From an uncultured Bacteroidota bacterium (lineage in GTDB: Bacteria; Bacteroidota; Bacteroidia; Chitinophagales; Chitinophagaceae), in assembly GCA_946479615.1 (NCBI GenBank), contig CAMLGR010000024.1, positions 1 to 39,461 of the forward strand: a stretch of 39,461 bases of DNA, given 5' to 3'. The translations under genes and the position numbers were made by a program. The first letter of the stretch is position 1, and every line of letters begins with the position of its first letter. The notes beneath the pieces were generated by a model, which saw only the letters and a list, made by a program, of their open reading frames with translations, made no database searches and was not told where the DNA came from. This document shows, piece after piece, positions 7,943-15,845 of the stretch.

Positions 7943-8707
7943 ATGAAAACATCACTTCTCCTGCCTGTAATCGCATCAGTCTTTTTTCTTTCCAGTTGCG
8001 AGACTACCAAAGAAATAACTTTAAACGCTGATGGAGGAGGCACCGCGGTGACGACTACCGATATGAGCAGCATGCTCAGCATGGCGAAAATGGCCGGCCA
8101 GGGAAAAGAACTCGAAAAAATGGGAGATGTCAAATCCATGGACACGACCATTTCTACTTCCTCTATGGCTGATATGCTGACCGATGTAACGCCTGAAGAA
8201 CGCGAACTCGTAAAACAGGGCACCATCGGTTTAACCATGGATATGAAAAATGATAAACTGCTTACCAAACTTAGCTTTCCATTCACCAAAGGCGAACAAA
8301 TATTGCAGCTCGACAAAATCTCCGGGCGGATGGTACAGGAGATGATGAAACAGGGAATGGACAGTGCAAAAGGCAAGATCCCCGAAGGTTTGGATGGAGG
8401 GGGTATTCCTGATGCGTCGGTAGATGATTATTATACGATCAAGTATTCAAAAGGATCGATTGAGAGAAAGCTGGACAAAGAAAAATATGCGAATGTAGAC
8501 AAGGATGAAAAGATCCAGGGGCTTAAACAATTATCTTCTATGGGTGGTGGCGGAACTATCCTCATTTATAATTTACCATCACCGGCTAAAAAAGCAGAAG
8601 GCAAAAAAGTTACGCTTTCCGAAGACAAAATGAAAGTGACGATAGCCAGCAGTGCAGAAGATTTCTTCGATGATGGCAGCAGCCTGGAGTTCAAGATAGA
8701 ATACTAA
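7943..8707 (+). CDS. Met-rich lipoprotein of unknown function
   Basis: The 254-residue product has a lipoprotein signal peptide: MKTSLLLPVIASVFFLSSC with lipobox Cys at 19, followed by ETTKEITLNADGGG. The next 130 residues contain many Met (DMSSMLSMAKMAG, SMADMLTDV, MVQEMMKQGMDSAKG) in amphipathic segments. The C-terminal third has charged beta-like segments ending LEFKIEY. No known domain is recognisable. Lack of a +2 Asp leaves inner or outer membrane open; Bacteroidota sorting rules differ in any case. The gene follows holA by 64 nt on the same strand, with a TACTTTTA box in between, so it may have its own promoter. Confidence 0.82.
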   Translation: MKTSLLLPVIASVFFLSSCETTKEITLNADGGGTAVTTTDMSSMLSMAKMAGQGKELEKMGDVKSMDTTISTSSMADMLTDVTPEERELVKQGTIGLTMDMKNDKLLTKLSFPFTKGEQILQLDKISGRMVQEMMKQGMDSAKGKIPEGLDGGGIPDASVDDYYTIKYSKGSIERKLDKEKYANVDKDEKIQGLKQLSSMGGGGTILIYNLPSPAKKAEGKKVTLSEDKMKVTIASSAEDFFDDGSSLEFKIEY

Positions 8708-8717
8708 GTGAACCGGT

Positions 8718-8777
8718 AATTAAGAATGATGAATTATGAATGCAGGTTCTTACATTCATAATTCATCATTCTTAATT
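8718..8777. repeat. Perfect 25-bp inverted repeat between convergent genes
   Basis: Arms 8718-8742 and 8753-8777 are exact reverse complements with a 10-nt loop. The arms consist of variations on the word AATTAAGAAT/GAATTATGAATG. A further partial copy (gattcttaattcat) extends to the ribF stop at 8797. It separates the lipoprotein gene from convergent ribF and could serve both as a terminator. The AT-only composition resembles a dispersed intergenic element more than a classical terminator. Confidence 0.8.
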
Positions 8778-8796
8778 TTGATTTTTGATTCTTAAT

Positions 8797-9747
8797 TCAT
8801 AAAACTTGCAGACTATCAATCTTGTCCTGGTCGATCTGTTTGACAAGGTTTTCCAGTGAATCAAATCTGATCTCTTCGCGCAGGTATTTTTTTACATAGA
8901 CACGGAGTTCCTGTCCATAGATATCCTGGTTGAAATCGAAGAGGTTTACTTCAATCTGTCTCTTTTTACCATTTACGGTGGGTCTGAAACCGATGCTCAT
9001 CATGCCTTTTAAACGAGGGTGGGATCTATTCACTATCGACGATTGACCATTGACCTGCGCATAGACCGCATAGATCCCATTACCGGGAGTGATCTTTTCT
9101 TCATCAGCAATACGCAGATTGGCGGTAGGATAACCTAATTCACGGCCGAGTTTATCACCGTCGACAACCTCGCCGGAAAAAAAGAATTCATATCCCAGCA
9201 ACTGATTCGCCGTTTCAATACGGCCATGCAAAATATCTTCCCGGATGGTAGTAGAGCTGATGGAAATATTATCGAGCAGGTGACGGGGAATTTCTTTTAA
9301 CCGGAATTGATATTCGACGGCGCGTTTTTCCAGTAATTTATAATCGCCCTGGCGATCGCGTCCGAAACGGTGATCATAACCAATGATGATCGTATGCGGA
9401 TGAAATTTCTCCACCAGGAAATTACGCACATATTCTTCCGCCAGTTGATTGGCAAATACATCGGTAAACGGCACGATCACCAGGTGATCGATGCCGATCT
9501 GTTGCAGCAATTCTATTTTTTCGTCCAGCGTATTGATCAGCCGGAGACCCAGGATCGTTGAAGAAACTATTTTACGGGGATGCGGATGAAAAGTAACGAG
9601 CACCGATTCTCCGCCAATGGCTTTGGCTTCCTTTATCAATTCACCAATTACCTGGCGGTGGCCCTCGTGTACGCCATCAAAAGTGCCGATGGTGATCACA
9701 GCATTACGAAAAGCGGGTAACTGATCAATATTGCGATGTACTTGCAT
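8797..9747 (-). CDS. ribF: Bifunctional riboflavin kinase / FMN adenylyltransferase
   Basis: RibF converts riboflavin to FMN and then to FAD. The 316-residue protein has the N-terminal nucleotidyltransferase domain with GTFDGVHEGHR (about 21-31), TFHPHPRK, GYDHRFGRDR (about 123-132) and SSTTIR (about 164-169), followed by the C-terminal riboflavin kinase barrel with GYPTANL (about 205-211), GIYAVYA and IEVNLFDFNQDIYGQ. I chose the ATG at 9747 rather than an in-frame TTG at 9759, because a TAGTTTTG box at 9757-9764 overlaps that TTG and would place the transcript start just before the ATG. The gene is convergent with the lipoprotein gene and divergent from purM. Confidence 0.94.
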   Translation of the reverse strand: MQVHRNIDQLPAFRNAVITIGTFDGVHEGHRQVIGELIKEAKAIGGESVLVTFHPHPRKIVSSTILGLRLINTLDEKIELLQQIGIDHLVIVPFTDVFANQLAEEYVRNFLVEKFHPHTIIIGYDHRFGRDRQGDYKLLEKRAVEYQFRLKEIPRHLLDNISISSTTIREDILHGRIETANQLLGYEFFFSGEVVDGDKLGRELGYPTANLRIADEEKITPGNGIYAVYAQVNGQSSIVNRSHPRLKGMMSIGFRPTVNGKKRQIEVNLFDFNQDIYGQELRVYVKKYLREEIRFDSLENLVKQIDQDKIDSLQVL

Positions 9748-9874
9748 AAATTCCGGCAAAACTAACGGGTAATGATGGTAATCTAACTGGAGACCCGCAG
9801 GATTGGCAAATTTCCCAATTCCAAAATTCCCAATACCAGCCCGATATCCTTAGTTTTGCGGCACAATTTACATC

Positions 9875-11044
9875 ATGAGCCTGTATTCAAAAAGAGGGGT
9901 TTCTGCGCAGAAAGAAGAAGTACACGAAGCGACCAAGCATCTTGACCAGGGACTTTATCCCAAAGCATTTTGCAAGGTCTATCCGGATATGCTTTGCGGC
10001 GATAATGACTGGGTGAATGTGATGCATGCAGATGGTGCCGGTACGAAAAGCATCCTGGCTTATTTGTATTGGAAAGAAACAGGCGATGCCAGCATCTGGA
10101 AGGGTATTGCACAGGATGCGATCGTGATGAACCTGGACGATCTCCTTTGTGTCGGTATTTATGATCAGTTGATATTCTCCTCCACGATCGATCGCAATAA
10201 ACAGGTGATCCCTGCCGCTGTACTGGAAGCCATAATTAATGGCAGCCAGGCATTTTTTGATACGATGAAAGGATTTGGAATAAACATTACTTATATGGGC
10301 GGCGAAACAGCCGATGTGGGCGATGTGGTCAGGACGATCGCGGTAAATGGTACTATGACGGCCCGCTGGCCCAAATCAAAACTGGTGACGAATGAAAAGA
10401 TCAAAGCGGGCGATGTGATCGTCGGACTTGCAGGATTTGGACAGACCAGTTATGAACCGGTGTACAACAGTGGTCTTGCCAGCAATGGTCTTACCAGTGC
10501 CCGTCATGATGTCTTAAATAAGATCTACGCAACTAAATATCCTGAATCATTCGATAATTCACTTGAAGATAGTGTTGTATATATTGGCCCGCATAAGTTA
10601 ACTGATCCTGTAATTGTCGATGGTCAGTCATTAACAATAGGTCATCTTTTATTAAGTCCTACTCGGAGCTTTGCCCCGGTGATGAAAGAATTACTGGAAA
10701 ATCATTTCGATGCGATTCACGGGTTGATCCATTGTAGCGGGGGCGGTCAAACCAAATGTTTGAAGTATGTACCGGAAAATGTACGTATCATAAAAGACAA
10801 TTTATTTGAACCACCGGTTATTTTTCAACTGATACAGCAAGCCAGCCAATCGGACGATCGTGAAATGTACCAGGTATTCAATATGGGTACGCGCCTGGAA
10901 ATTTATACGAATGAAAAAAATGCTGATCAAATGATCAGCGTCGCTAAGAATTTCGGTGTAGAAGCAAAAGTGATTGGCAGGGTAGAAGCGGGCACGAAAA
11001 AAGAACTGGTTATAAAAACTCCTGCCGGCGATCTCTGGTATTAA
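9875..11044 (+). CDS. purM: Phosphoribosylformylglycinamidine cyclo-ligase (AIR synthase)
   Basis: PurM closes FGAM to aminoimidazole ribotide with ATP in de novo purine synthesis. The 389-residue product, longer than the roughly 345-residue E. coli enzyme, carries the DGAGTKS motif (53-59), MNLDDLLCVG, the GGETADVGDVVRTIAVNGTM segment, and GLIHCSGGGQTKCLKYV in the C-terminal domain, ending EVAGTKK-like (RVEAGTKKELVIKTPAG). A TAGTTTTG box at 9851-9858 lies 16 nt before the ATG. The gene is monocistronic. Its TAA overlaps the TAA of the convergent M56 gene in a shared TTAA at 11041-11044, leaving no room for a terminator between them. Confidence 0.93.
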   Translation: MSLYSKRGVSAQKEEVHEATKHLDQGLYPKAFCKVYPDMLCGDNDWVNVMHADGAGTKSILAYLYWKETGDASIWKGIAQDAIVMNLDDLLCVGIYDQLIFSSTIDRNKQVIPAAVLEAIINGSQAFFDTMKGFGINITYMGGETADVGDVVRTIAVNGTMTARWPKSKLVTNEKIKAGDVIVGLAGFGQTSYEPVYNSGLASNGLTSARHDVLNKIYATKYPESFDNSLEDSVVYIGPHKLTDPVIVDGQSLTIGHLLLSPTRSFAPVMKELLENHFDAIHGLIHCSGGGQTKCLKYVPENVRIIKDNLFEPPVIFQLIQQASQSDDREMYQVFNMGTRLEIYTNEKNADQMISVAKNFGVEAKVIGRVEAGTKKELVIKTPAGDLWY

Positions 11045-13413
11045 TCGGCTGCTTTATAAAGCACAGTCGGGATACTCTTTCCCTTTGCTGTTAAGTTTTG
11101 ATCAATTACCTGGAAAATGATGGGTTGAGAATAGCTGGTTTTCCCTTTTGTTATTTCTCCCGGTGCCGGTGACACTTTTGGAATATGACTGATCAATTCT
11201 TTAAAATAAGGAGCCAGTTCAGCATTTTTATCCGTTATAATTTTCACGGCAGACAATACACCATCCTTATCGGCTGTAAAATTAATCGCGACCCGATAGA
11301 TACCTGCATTTGCCGGTGCCGGGAACGGATCGAGATTTCTTTCAAAGTATCTTTTCCATTCTTTGGAGCCGGGCATCATTAAAGGAGCATCGGCTTTTAT
11401 TGTTGATGATTGTTCCGCTTTTTTACCTGTTGGCAGGTAAGCTATATAAACGACTTCGGGAAGTTTAATAGCAGCCTGTTTATTATTGGCAGCAGGAACA
11501 ACCGCCTGGGATCTCTTTTTATCAGCTTTTAGTTTATCGAGCAATTCTTTATAGTATTCCGAAGGAGGTTGATTAATGATCTTTGCATCATTTATCAGGA
11601 TTAACCCCTTTGCTGCTCTTTGCCCATACAAACGGATAGCTTCTGCATCAGCTTTGGCCCATATTTCCACGATACCGCCGACACTTGTATTTTTTTGCAG
11701 GAAGCCTTGTTCCTGTACTTTCCCGTTAAGCACAACAAGATAATCAAGGATTTCAAGGCCAACAGAAGCAGCGGATCTGTCATGAACAGTTACTGAATCT
11801 GCCTGCAGGATAATCTTATTGTCTGCAAAAAACACAACGTTCCTGTTAAGTGAAAAATCAGTCGATGTTTCAGTATCGGCATCCGTAACAGCGACGGATG
11901 CATTGGCTTTATAATTTACGATCCCCTGCAAAATGCTTTTGGCAATTTTTTCCTGGTTGGATTTATTGGTAAAAAAACTAACATCATTGCGATTGTTGAT
12001 ATACCCGCATTCAAGCAATACAGCAGGACAGGTGTTCTGGTCTAATACCCATACGCTGGATTGTTCTCTCGACTTGAATTCAGTATTGGTTTTATATACC
12101 GGCGACAATTCCTGCAGGATCGAGGACGCCAGCATTTCTCCTTTGTTATCTTTTCGTTTACCGGCAACATAGGCTTCGATACCTGAAAATTCTTCCTGGT
12201 ATTCTTTGGCTTCACTGGAATTGAGATGCAATGAAATAAACATATCAGGTTTTGCCTGGCTGGAAATATCTACCCGTTTCTTCAGCCCATCATTTTTAGT
12301 GATGGCATTACCGGGGAAATGTTCATCTTCTCTTGTCATGATCACTTTGACATTGTAGGAAGAGGATAAGTCCTGTACTGTTTTTGCGAGCTCTAATGAA
12401 AGCGCGGCTTCATTGTATTTCATGTCAGGGCTTTTCACGCCGGGATCGGTGCCACCGTGACCGGCATCGATGACAACGGTGATGGGATTTGCGGATGGAG
12501 CTACAGGATCTCCAGCGGCGTTCCGGTACTTGAATGCAAATAAAGATACTACTACGGCTGCCAGGGGCAATACCAGCATCTTTCGCAGGTATTGATGGCT
12601 TGTTTTTGTTGAATTTGTTATCATTGCTATACGACGTTTTACCTGGTTATAAAAAAAAGGATTGACAAGAGATTGTTTGGTGCGGAGCGTATGCATCAAT
12701 AATAATTCAGCATAACTCCATTTATCGGTTTGTTCTATGGCGTACCTGTCTGCCAGGAACTCGTGAATGGCGCGGATCTCTTTTTTCATAAGATGAAAGA
12801 CAGGATTGATCCAAAAAATAGCGCTAAGCATTTCTGTGAACATGATATCGAGCGTATGCTTTTCACGGATATGAAATAATTCATGCCGGAAAATCCGTTC
12901 ACCATTTTGTGAATTGACATTGATACTATGATCCCAGAAAAGCCAGCGGAAAAAAGAAAAAGGAGTGCCTGCTTCCTGCGTATTGACAAAATTGATATCG
13001 CCGATCTTTTCCACCGGGTAGCTCCGGCTGATCTTCCTGATGCGATACAACGATATGATGATCCTCGCGAGGGCAAGGCTGATGACAAGAACGTAAACAG
13101 CAGCTAACAGATCGGCGAATGTGAAAGAATACGCTTGTGTGGCATTTGTTGTCGCTGCCGGATCCAGATCGTTCACACCCGGCGCTGAAATAGCTGTCAA
13201 TGTTTGCAAGACGATGGAGGTGCTGGTTTCCTGTTGCGTGAAATAAACAGGAATATTCAGAAAGGGGATAAAGATGCTGAGCAGCATGGCTGCCAGCAGG
13301 TAAAACCGGTTGTATTGGTGAAAACGCTTATTGCGCAAAGCGATATAGTAATACAAGTATAAAATACCGGATGCAGCGATCACCTGGAGAACATAATAGA
13401 GTAGTGGATTCAT
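11041..13413 (-). CDS. M56 (BlaR1-type) membrane peptidase fused to an amidase_3 domain, a plug-like domain and a TonB C-terminal domain
   Basis: A 790-residue membrane protein, probably a sensor that inactivates the co-encoded BlaI repressor. Residues 1-295 form the M56 module: transmembrane segments near 3-23, 37-57, 99-121 and 279-295, zinc motif HELFH (177-181) and the downstream E-x-x-A-D (218-222). Residues about 310-505 form a complete N-acetylmuramoyl-L-alanine amidase (Amidase_3) with all expected ligands visible: DAGHGG (H319), NEAALSLELAK (E335), SLHLNSS (H396) and LLECGYI (E468). Residues about 520-612 look like a TonB-receptor plug (DYLVVLNGK, then AIRLYGQRAAKGLILI). Residues about 680-770 look like a TonB C-terminal domain (YRVAINFTADKDGVLSAVKI). 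Its start overlaps the blaI stop as ATGA. M56-TonB fusions are known in Bacteroidota; the catalytic-looking amidase between them is the unusual part. Confidence 0.9.
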   Translation of the reverse strand: MNPLLYYVLQVIAASGILYLYYYIALRNKRFHQYNRFYLLAAMLLSIFIPFLNIPVYFTQQETSTSIVLQTLTAISAPGVNDLDPAATTNATQAYSFTFADLLAAVYVLVISLALARIIISLYRIRKISRSYPVEKIGDINFVNTQEAGTPFSFFRWLFWDHSINVNSQNGERIFRHELFHIREKHTLDIMFTEMLSAIFWINPVFHLMKKEIRAIHEFLADRYAIEQTDKWSYAELLLMHTLRTKQSLVNPFFYNQVKRRIAMITNSTKTSHQYLRKMLVLPLAAVVVSLFAFKYRNAAGDPVAPSANPITVVIDAGHGGTDPGVKSPDMKYNEAALSLELAKTVQDLSSSYNVKVIMTREDEHFPGNAITKNDGLKKRVDISSQAKPDMFISLHLNSSEAKEYQEEFSGIEAYVAGKRKDNKGEMLASSILQELSPVYKTNTEFKSREQSSVWVLDQNTCPAVLLECGYINNRNDVSFFTNKSNQEKIAKSILQGIVNYKANASVAVTDADTETSTDFSLNRNVVFFADNKIILQADSVTVHDRSAASVGLEILDYLVVLNGKVQEQGFLQKNTSVGGIVEIWAKADAEAIRLYGQRAAKGLILINDAKIINQPPSEYYKELLDKLKADKKRSQAVVPAANNKQAAIKLPEVVYIAYLPTGKKAEQSSTIKADAPLMMPGSKEWKRYFERNLDPFPAPANAGIYRVAINFTADKDGVLSAVKIITDKNAELAPYFKELISHIPKVSPAPGEITKGKTSYSQPIIFQVIDQNLTAKGKSIPTVLYKAAD

Positions 13414-13775
13414 TTCTTTTGATTTTTCCTGATTTGTTGCAGGAGGGTTTCCAGTTCCTCCACGGAAATATTGTTTTCCTTCACCATAAAAGAGACGACG
13501 TTACTGAACGATCCTTCAAAATATCCCTTCACCATTTGCTTCATGGTTCTTTTGGAATATTCATCTTTGCTTACGAGGGGAGCATACTGGTGCTGACGTC
13601 CCATAACGGTGATACGTACAAATTCTTTCTCCACTAATATTTTCAAAAGAGTAGCAACGGTGTTCTGGTGAGGCTTTGGTCCCGGCATTTCATCCACGAT
13701 CTCGCGGAGAAATGCATTTCCGAGTTTCCATAATACCTGCATTACCTGTTCTTCGGCCCTGGTCAGTGTTTTCAT
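13410..13775 (-). CDS. blaI: BlaI/MecI-family transcriptional repressor
   Basis: The 121-residue winged-helix protein has the typical order: LTRAEEQVMQVLWKLGNAFLREIVDEM (about 4-30), the recognition region KPHQNTVATLLKILVEKEFV (about 34-53), the wing GRQHQYAPLVSKDEY, and a C-terminal dimerisation and cleavage region MKQMVKGYFEGSFSNVVSFMV. Family members bind dyads as dimers and are cleaved or released when the partner M56 protease senses a signal. It overlaps the M56 gene as ATGA, so the two are translated together. Two matching dyads lie 28-63 nt upstream of its ATG, so autoregulation is likely. Nothing here ties it to beta-lactam resistance: no beta-lactamase or PBP2a gene is near, so the symbol refers to the family only. 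Confidence 0.93.
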   Translation of the reverse strand: MKTLTRAEEQVMQVLWKLGNAFLREIVDEMPGPKPHQNTVATLLKILVEKEFVRITVMGRQHQYAPLVSKDEYSKRTMKQMVKGYFEGSFSNVVSFMVKENNISVEELETLLQQIRKNQKK

Positions 13776-13802
13776 TTTTCTGTGTTGATAAAATAAAGCT
13801 AT

Positions 13803-13838
13803 AACTAATTATTTAGTTTAACAACTAATTTTTTAGTT
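13803..13838. promoter_or_regulatory. Twin BlaI-type operators AACTAA-N4-TTAGTT
   Basis: Two perfect dyads with identical half-sites lie in tandem: AACTAATTATTTAGTT at 13803-13818 and AACTAATTTTTTAGTT at 13823-13838. Their centres are 20 bp apart, about two helical turns, so two dimers would sit on the same DNA face. A candidate blaI promoter runs through them: minus-strand TTG at 13822-13824 and TAGCTTTA at 13794-13801, with operator 1 in the spacer. The sites also lie upstream of the divergent ATPase gene, which may be co-controlled. Confidence 0.72.
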
Positions 13839-13901
13839 AAAGTAAAAAAAGTCTGTTTCTTACCCTCAGTTTGTTTTATTTTGCAATCAAACAGGAATCT
13901 T

Positions 13902-14594
13902 ATGTCAGAAGCGATAATAGAGATCAGTCACGCCAATATTTACCAGGGCAATAGTGTGGTATTGCAGGATGTGAATCTCCGGGTGAATAAGGGCGAGTTT
14001 GTATATCTGGTAGGTAAAACCGGCACTGGAAAATCAAGCCTGTTAAAAACGCTTTACGGAGAATTACCATTGACCGAAGGAGAATGCACCGTCGCCGGTT
14101 TTCCGATCAAAGGCATCACCTGGAAAAAAGTGCCTTATCTCCGTCGCAATCTTGGGGTGGTATTCCAGGATTTTCAATTGCTGACAGACCGCAACGTCAA
14201 TAATAATCTCAAGTTTGTATTGAAGGCCACCGGCTGGAAAGATGAGAAACTGATGGATGATAAAATTGCCGATGTATTGGATAAAGTAGGATTGAAGGCC
14301 AAAGGATTTAAAATGCCATTTGAATTGAGTGGCGGCGAACAACAAAGGGTTGATATCGCCAGGGCCCTGCTCAATTCACCCAAACTTATTTTAGCAGACG
14401 AACCTACCGGCAACCTCGATCCGGAAACATCGGATGAGATCATGAACCTGCTGTTCCAGATCTGCAGGGATTTCAATACCGCGATCGTAATGGCCACACA
14501 CGATTATATTGTAGTGCAAAAATTCCCGGCACGAATGATCCGTACAGAAAAAGGAAAGGTGCTGGATAATGCGTCGATTAATATGACGAGCTGA
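13902..14594 (+). CDS. FtsE-type ABC transporter ATP-binding protein
   Basis: An ABC ATPase of 230 residues from the ATG at 13902, which has GGA upstream; an in-frame TTG at 13881 overlaps the likely promoter and was rejected. Motifs in order: Walker A GKTGTGKSS (38-46), Q-loop VFQDFQLL (Q89), signature LSGGEQQ (142-148), Walker B LILADEPTGNLD (162-173) and switch His in MATHDY (H200). Length, VGKTGTGKSSLLK and the DFQLL Q-loop fit FtsE, which with FtsX links division to periplasmic peptidoglycan hydrolases. No FtsX follows, so the partner must be elsewhere; a LolD/MacB-type role is possible. Its divergent neighbour contains an amidase, so a link to cell-wall turnover is an inference from context. 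Confidence 0.85.
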   Translation: MSEAIIEISHANIYQGNSVVLQDVNLRVNKGEFVYLVGKTGTGKSSLLKTLYGELPLTEGECTVAGFPIKGITWKKVPYLRRNLGVVFQDFQLLTDRNVNNNLKFVLKATGWKDEKLMDDKIADVLDKVGLKAKGFKMPFELSGGEQQRVDIARALLNSPKLILADEPTGNLDPETSDEIMNLLFQICRDFNTAIVMATHDYIVVQKFPARMIRTEKGKVLDNASINMTS

Positions 14595-14613
14595 TTTCTT
14601 TAGATGTTAAGTT

Positions 14614-14715
14614 TTAGATGTTAGGTGTGTTACATCTTTATATTCAGTAGCAATCCTTTTGTATTACATATTACAACAAGTATCTTTGCGGATTTATTTT
14701 CCATCTAACATCTAA
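14614..14715. repeat. Inverted repeat of the TTAGATGTTAG type, supplying a gene's stop codon
   Basis: TTAGATGTTAGGTG (14614-14627) and CATCTAACATCTAA (14702-14715) are reverse complements with one mismatch, 74 nt apart. A further copy of the word (tagatgttaag) starts at 14601. The right arm overlaps the end of the convergent glycosyltransferase gene: its TAG stop at 14712-14714 is made by the repeat. The loop holds a promoter-like sequence. Confidence 0.55.
14659..14688 (+). promoter_or_regulatory. Promoter-like sequence with no gene downstream on its strand
   Basis: TTG at 14659-14661, a 19-nt spacer and TATCTTTG at 14681-14688 match the Bacteroidota promoter consensus exactly. It points rightward into the 3' end of the minus-strand glycosyltransferase gene. 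No plus-strand gene follows for over 7 kb, so it would make an antisense or small RNA, or it is a relic. Confidence 0.4.
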
Positions 14716-15845
14716 TTCCACAACCATTCACTCAACTTCTTCGTATTGGCTTCATTGTCGTAGGTGCTTCCAAGTAGCTGTTTACGCAGAACGATCTCTT
14801 CCCTTGCAAAATCAAGGTGATGTAACTGAAGGATGATGGAAGCAAATGCATTGGCATTGCTACCGATATGACACGCATTTTCCAGTCCCGTACCCGCCAC
14901 CATCGGTTCGTTCACCACGCAATGTCTTCCTTCGAATAGTGCATGTAATAGTTTTAACCGGATGCCGGTAATACTTTTATTGAAACAGGGGAGTACATTA
15001 ATGTGCGCTTTCCTGACCAGGTCATTCATTTCCTTTTCCGATGGATTGGCCACCAGGCAGGTATGCTGGCAAAGACCCGCGATCTTTTGCAGCTTTCTGG
15101 AAGGCTTTTTCCCGGCAATGATAAAAGGCACTCTTGCTTTTGTAAATACATCACAGATCAGCCAGATCGCTGCTTCTTCATTTTCCGGAACGGATAGGTT
15201 TCCATGATACAAACAGAAATTTCCCTGTCCTTCCTGTCCCGTTACCGATTGCCAGGCCGGGAAAGTAGAAAGAAATTTCACTTTATCGAGATGGTACTCC
15301 GATTTTAAAACTTCAATATCTTTTTGTGATACACAGGCATATACACAATCGCCGGGTAAATGATGACTGTATTTGCGTAATAAGCGGCTCTCGTTGTAGA
15401 AATATAGTTTTTTCAGGAATCCATGCTCGGCCCTTGCCAGTTCTTTATAATAAATACTTTCTTCATTATGCATACGCACCACGATCCTCCGGTTCGTCGT
15501 ATCGAGATCTTTCAGGATGCCGGTACAATGAATGCCTTCCAGTAATATCGGGTGGTTATCCTCGTTCAGTCGCTCTATTAATTCTTTATTGATGCGGGAG
15601 GAAACAATATAGGGAAGATGCAGTGAGAATTTTTTGCCGATCTTTTCGCGTTCATACACATTTACGCTTTCGCAATACTGGTTCAATTCTGCAGGATTGC
15701 CACGTTCATTGTAACTGAAATAATGAAGATGGATAGCAACACCCATGCGCTTAAACGTCATGATGCGGTTCATCATATCGATAGCGCCGCCATAATCAGC
15801 CGGCCAGGGAACATCCAGGCATACCATGTGAAGGTGACGGGTCAT
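14712..15845 (-). CDS. GT4-like glycosyltransferase
   Basis: The 377-residue GT-B-type protein probably transfers a sugar to a surface glycan. It starts with MVCLDVPWPADYGGAIDMMNRIMTFKRMG, the N-terminal nucleotide-fold motif of Bacteroidota GT4 relatives. It has a second Rossmann domain with FCLYHGNLSVPENEEAAIWL and VPFIIAGKKPS, and the donor-binding region TGIRLKLLHALFEGRHCVVNEPMVAGTGLENAC near the C-terminus. Donor and acceptor cannot be read from the sequence. Its ATG overlaps the stop of the upstream glycosyltransferase as ATGA, so the two are translated together. Its stop codon lies within an intergenic inverted repeat. Confidence 0.85.
   Translation of the reverse strand: MTRHLHMVCLDVPWPADYGGAIDMMNRIMTFKRMGVAIHLHYFSYNERGNPAELNQYCESVNVYEREKIGKKFSLHLPYIVSSRINKELIERLNEDNHPILLEGIHCTGILKDLDTTNRRIVVRMHNEESIYYKELARAEHGFLKKLYFYNESRLLRKYSHHLPGDCVYACVSQKDIEVLKSEYHLDKVKFLSTFPAWQSVTGQEGQGNFCLYHGNLSVPENEEAAIWLICDVFTKARVPFIIAGKKPSRKLQKIAGLCQHTCLVANPSEKEMNDLVRKAHINVLPCFNKSITGIRLKLLHALFEGRHCVVNEPMVAGTGLENACHIGSNANAFASIILQLHHLDFAREEIVLRKQLLGSTYDNEANTKKLSEWLWN

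Noticed and set aside
13410..13775. A beta-lactam resistance locus
   Set aside because: No beta-lactamase, PBP2a or penicillin-binding sensor domain is present; the BlaI/M56 pair alone does not show resistance.
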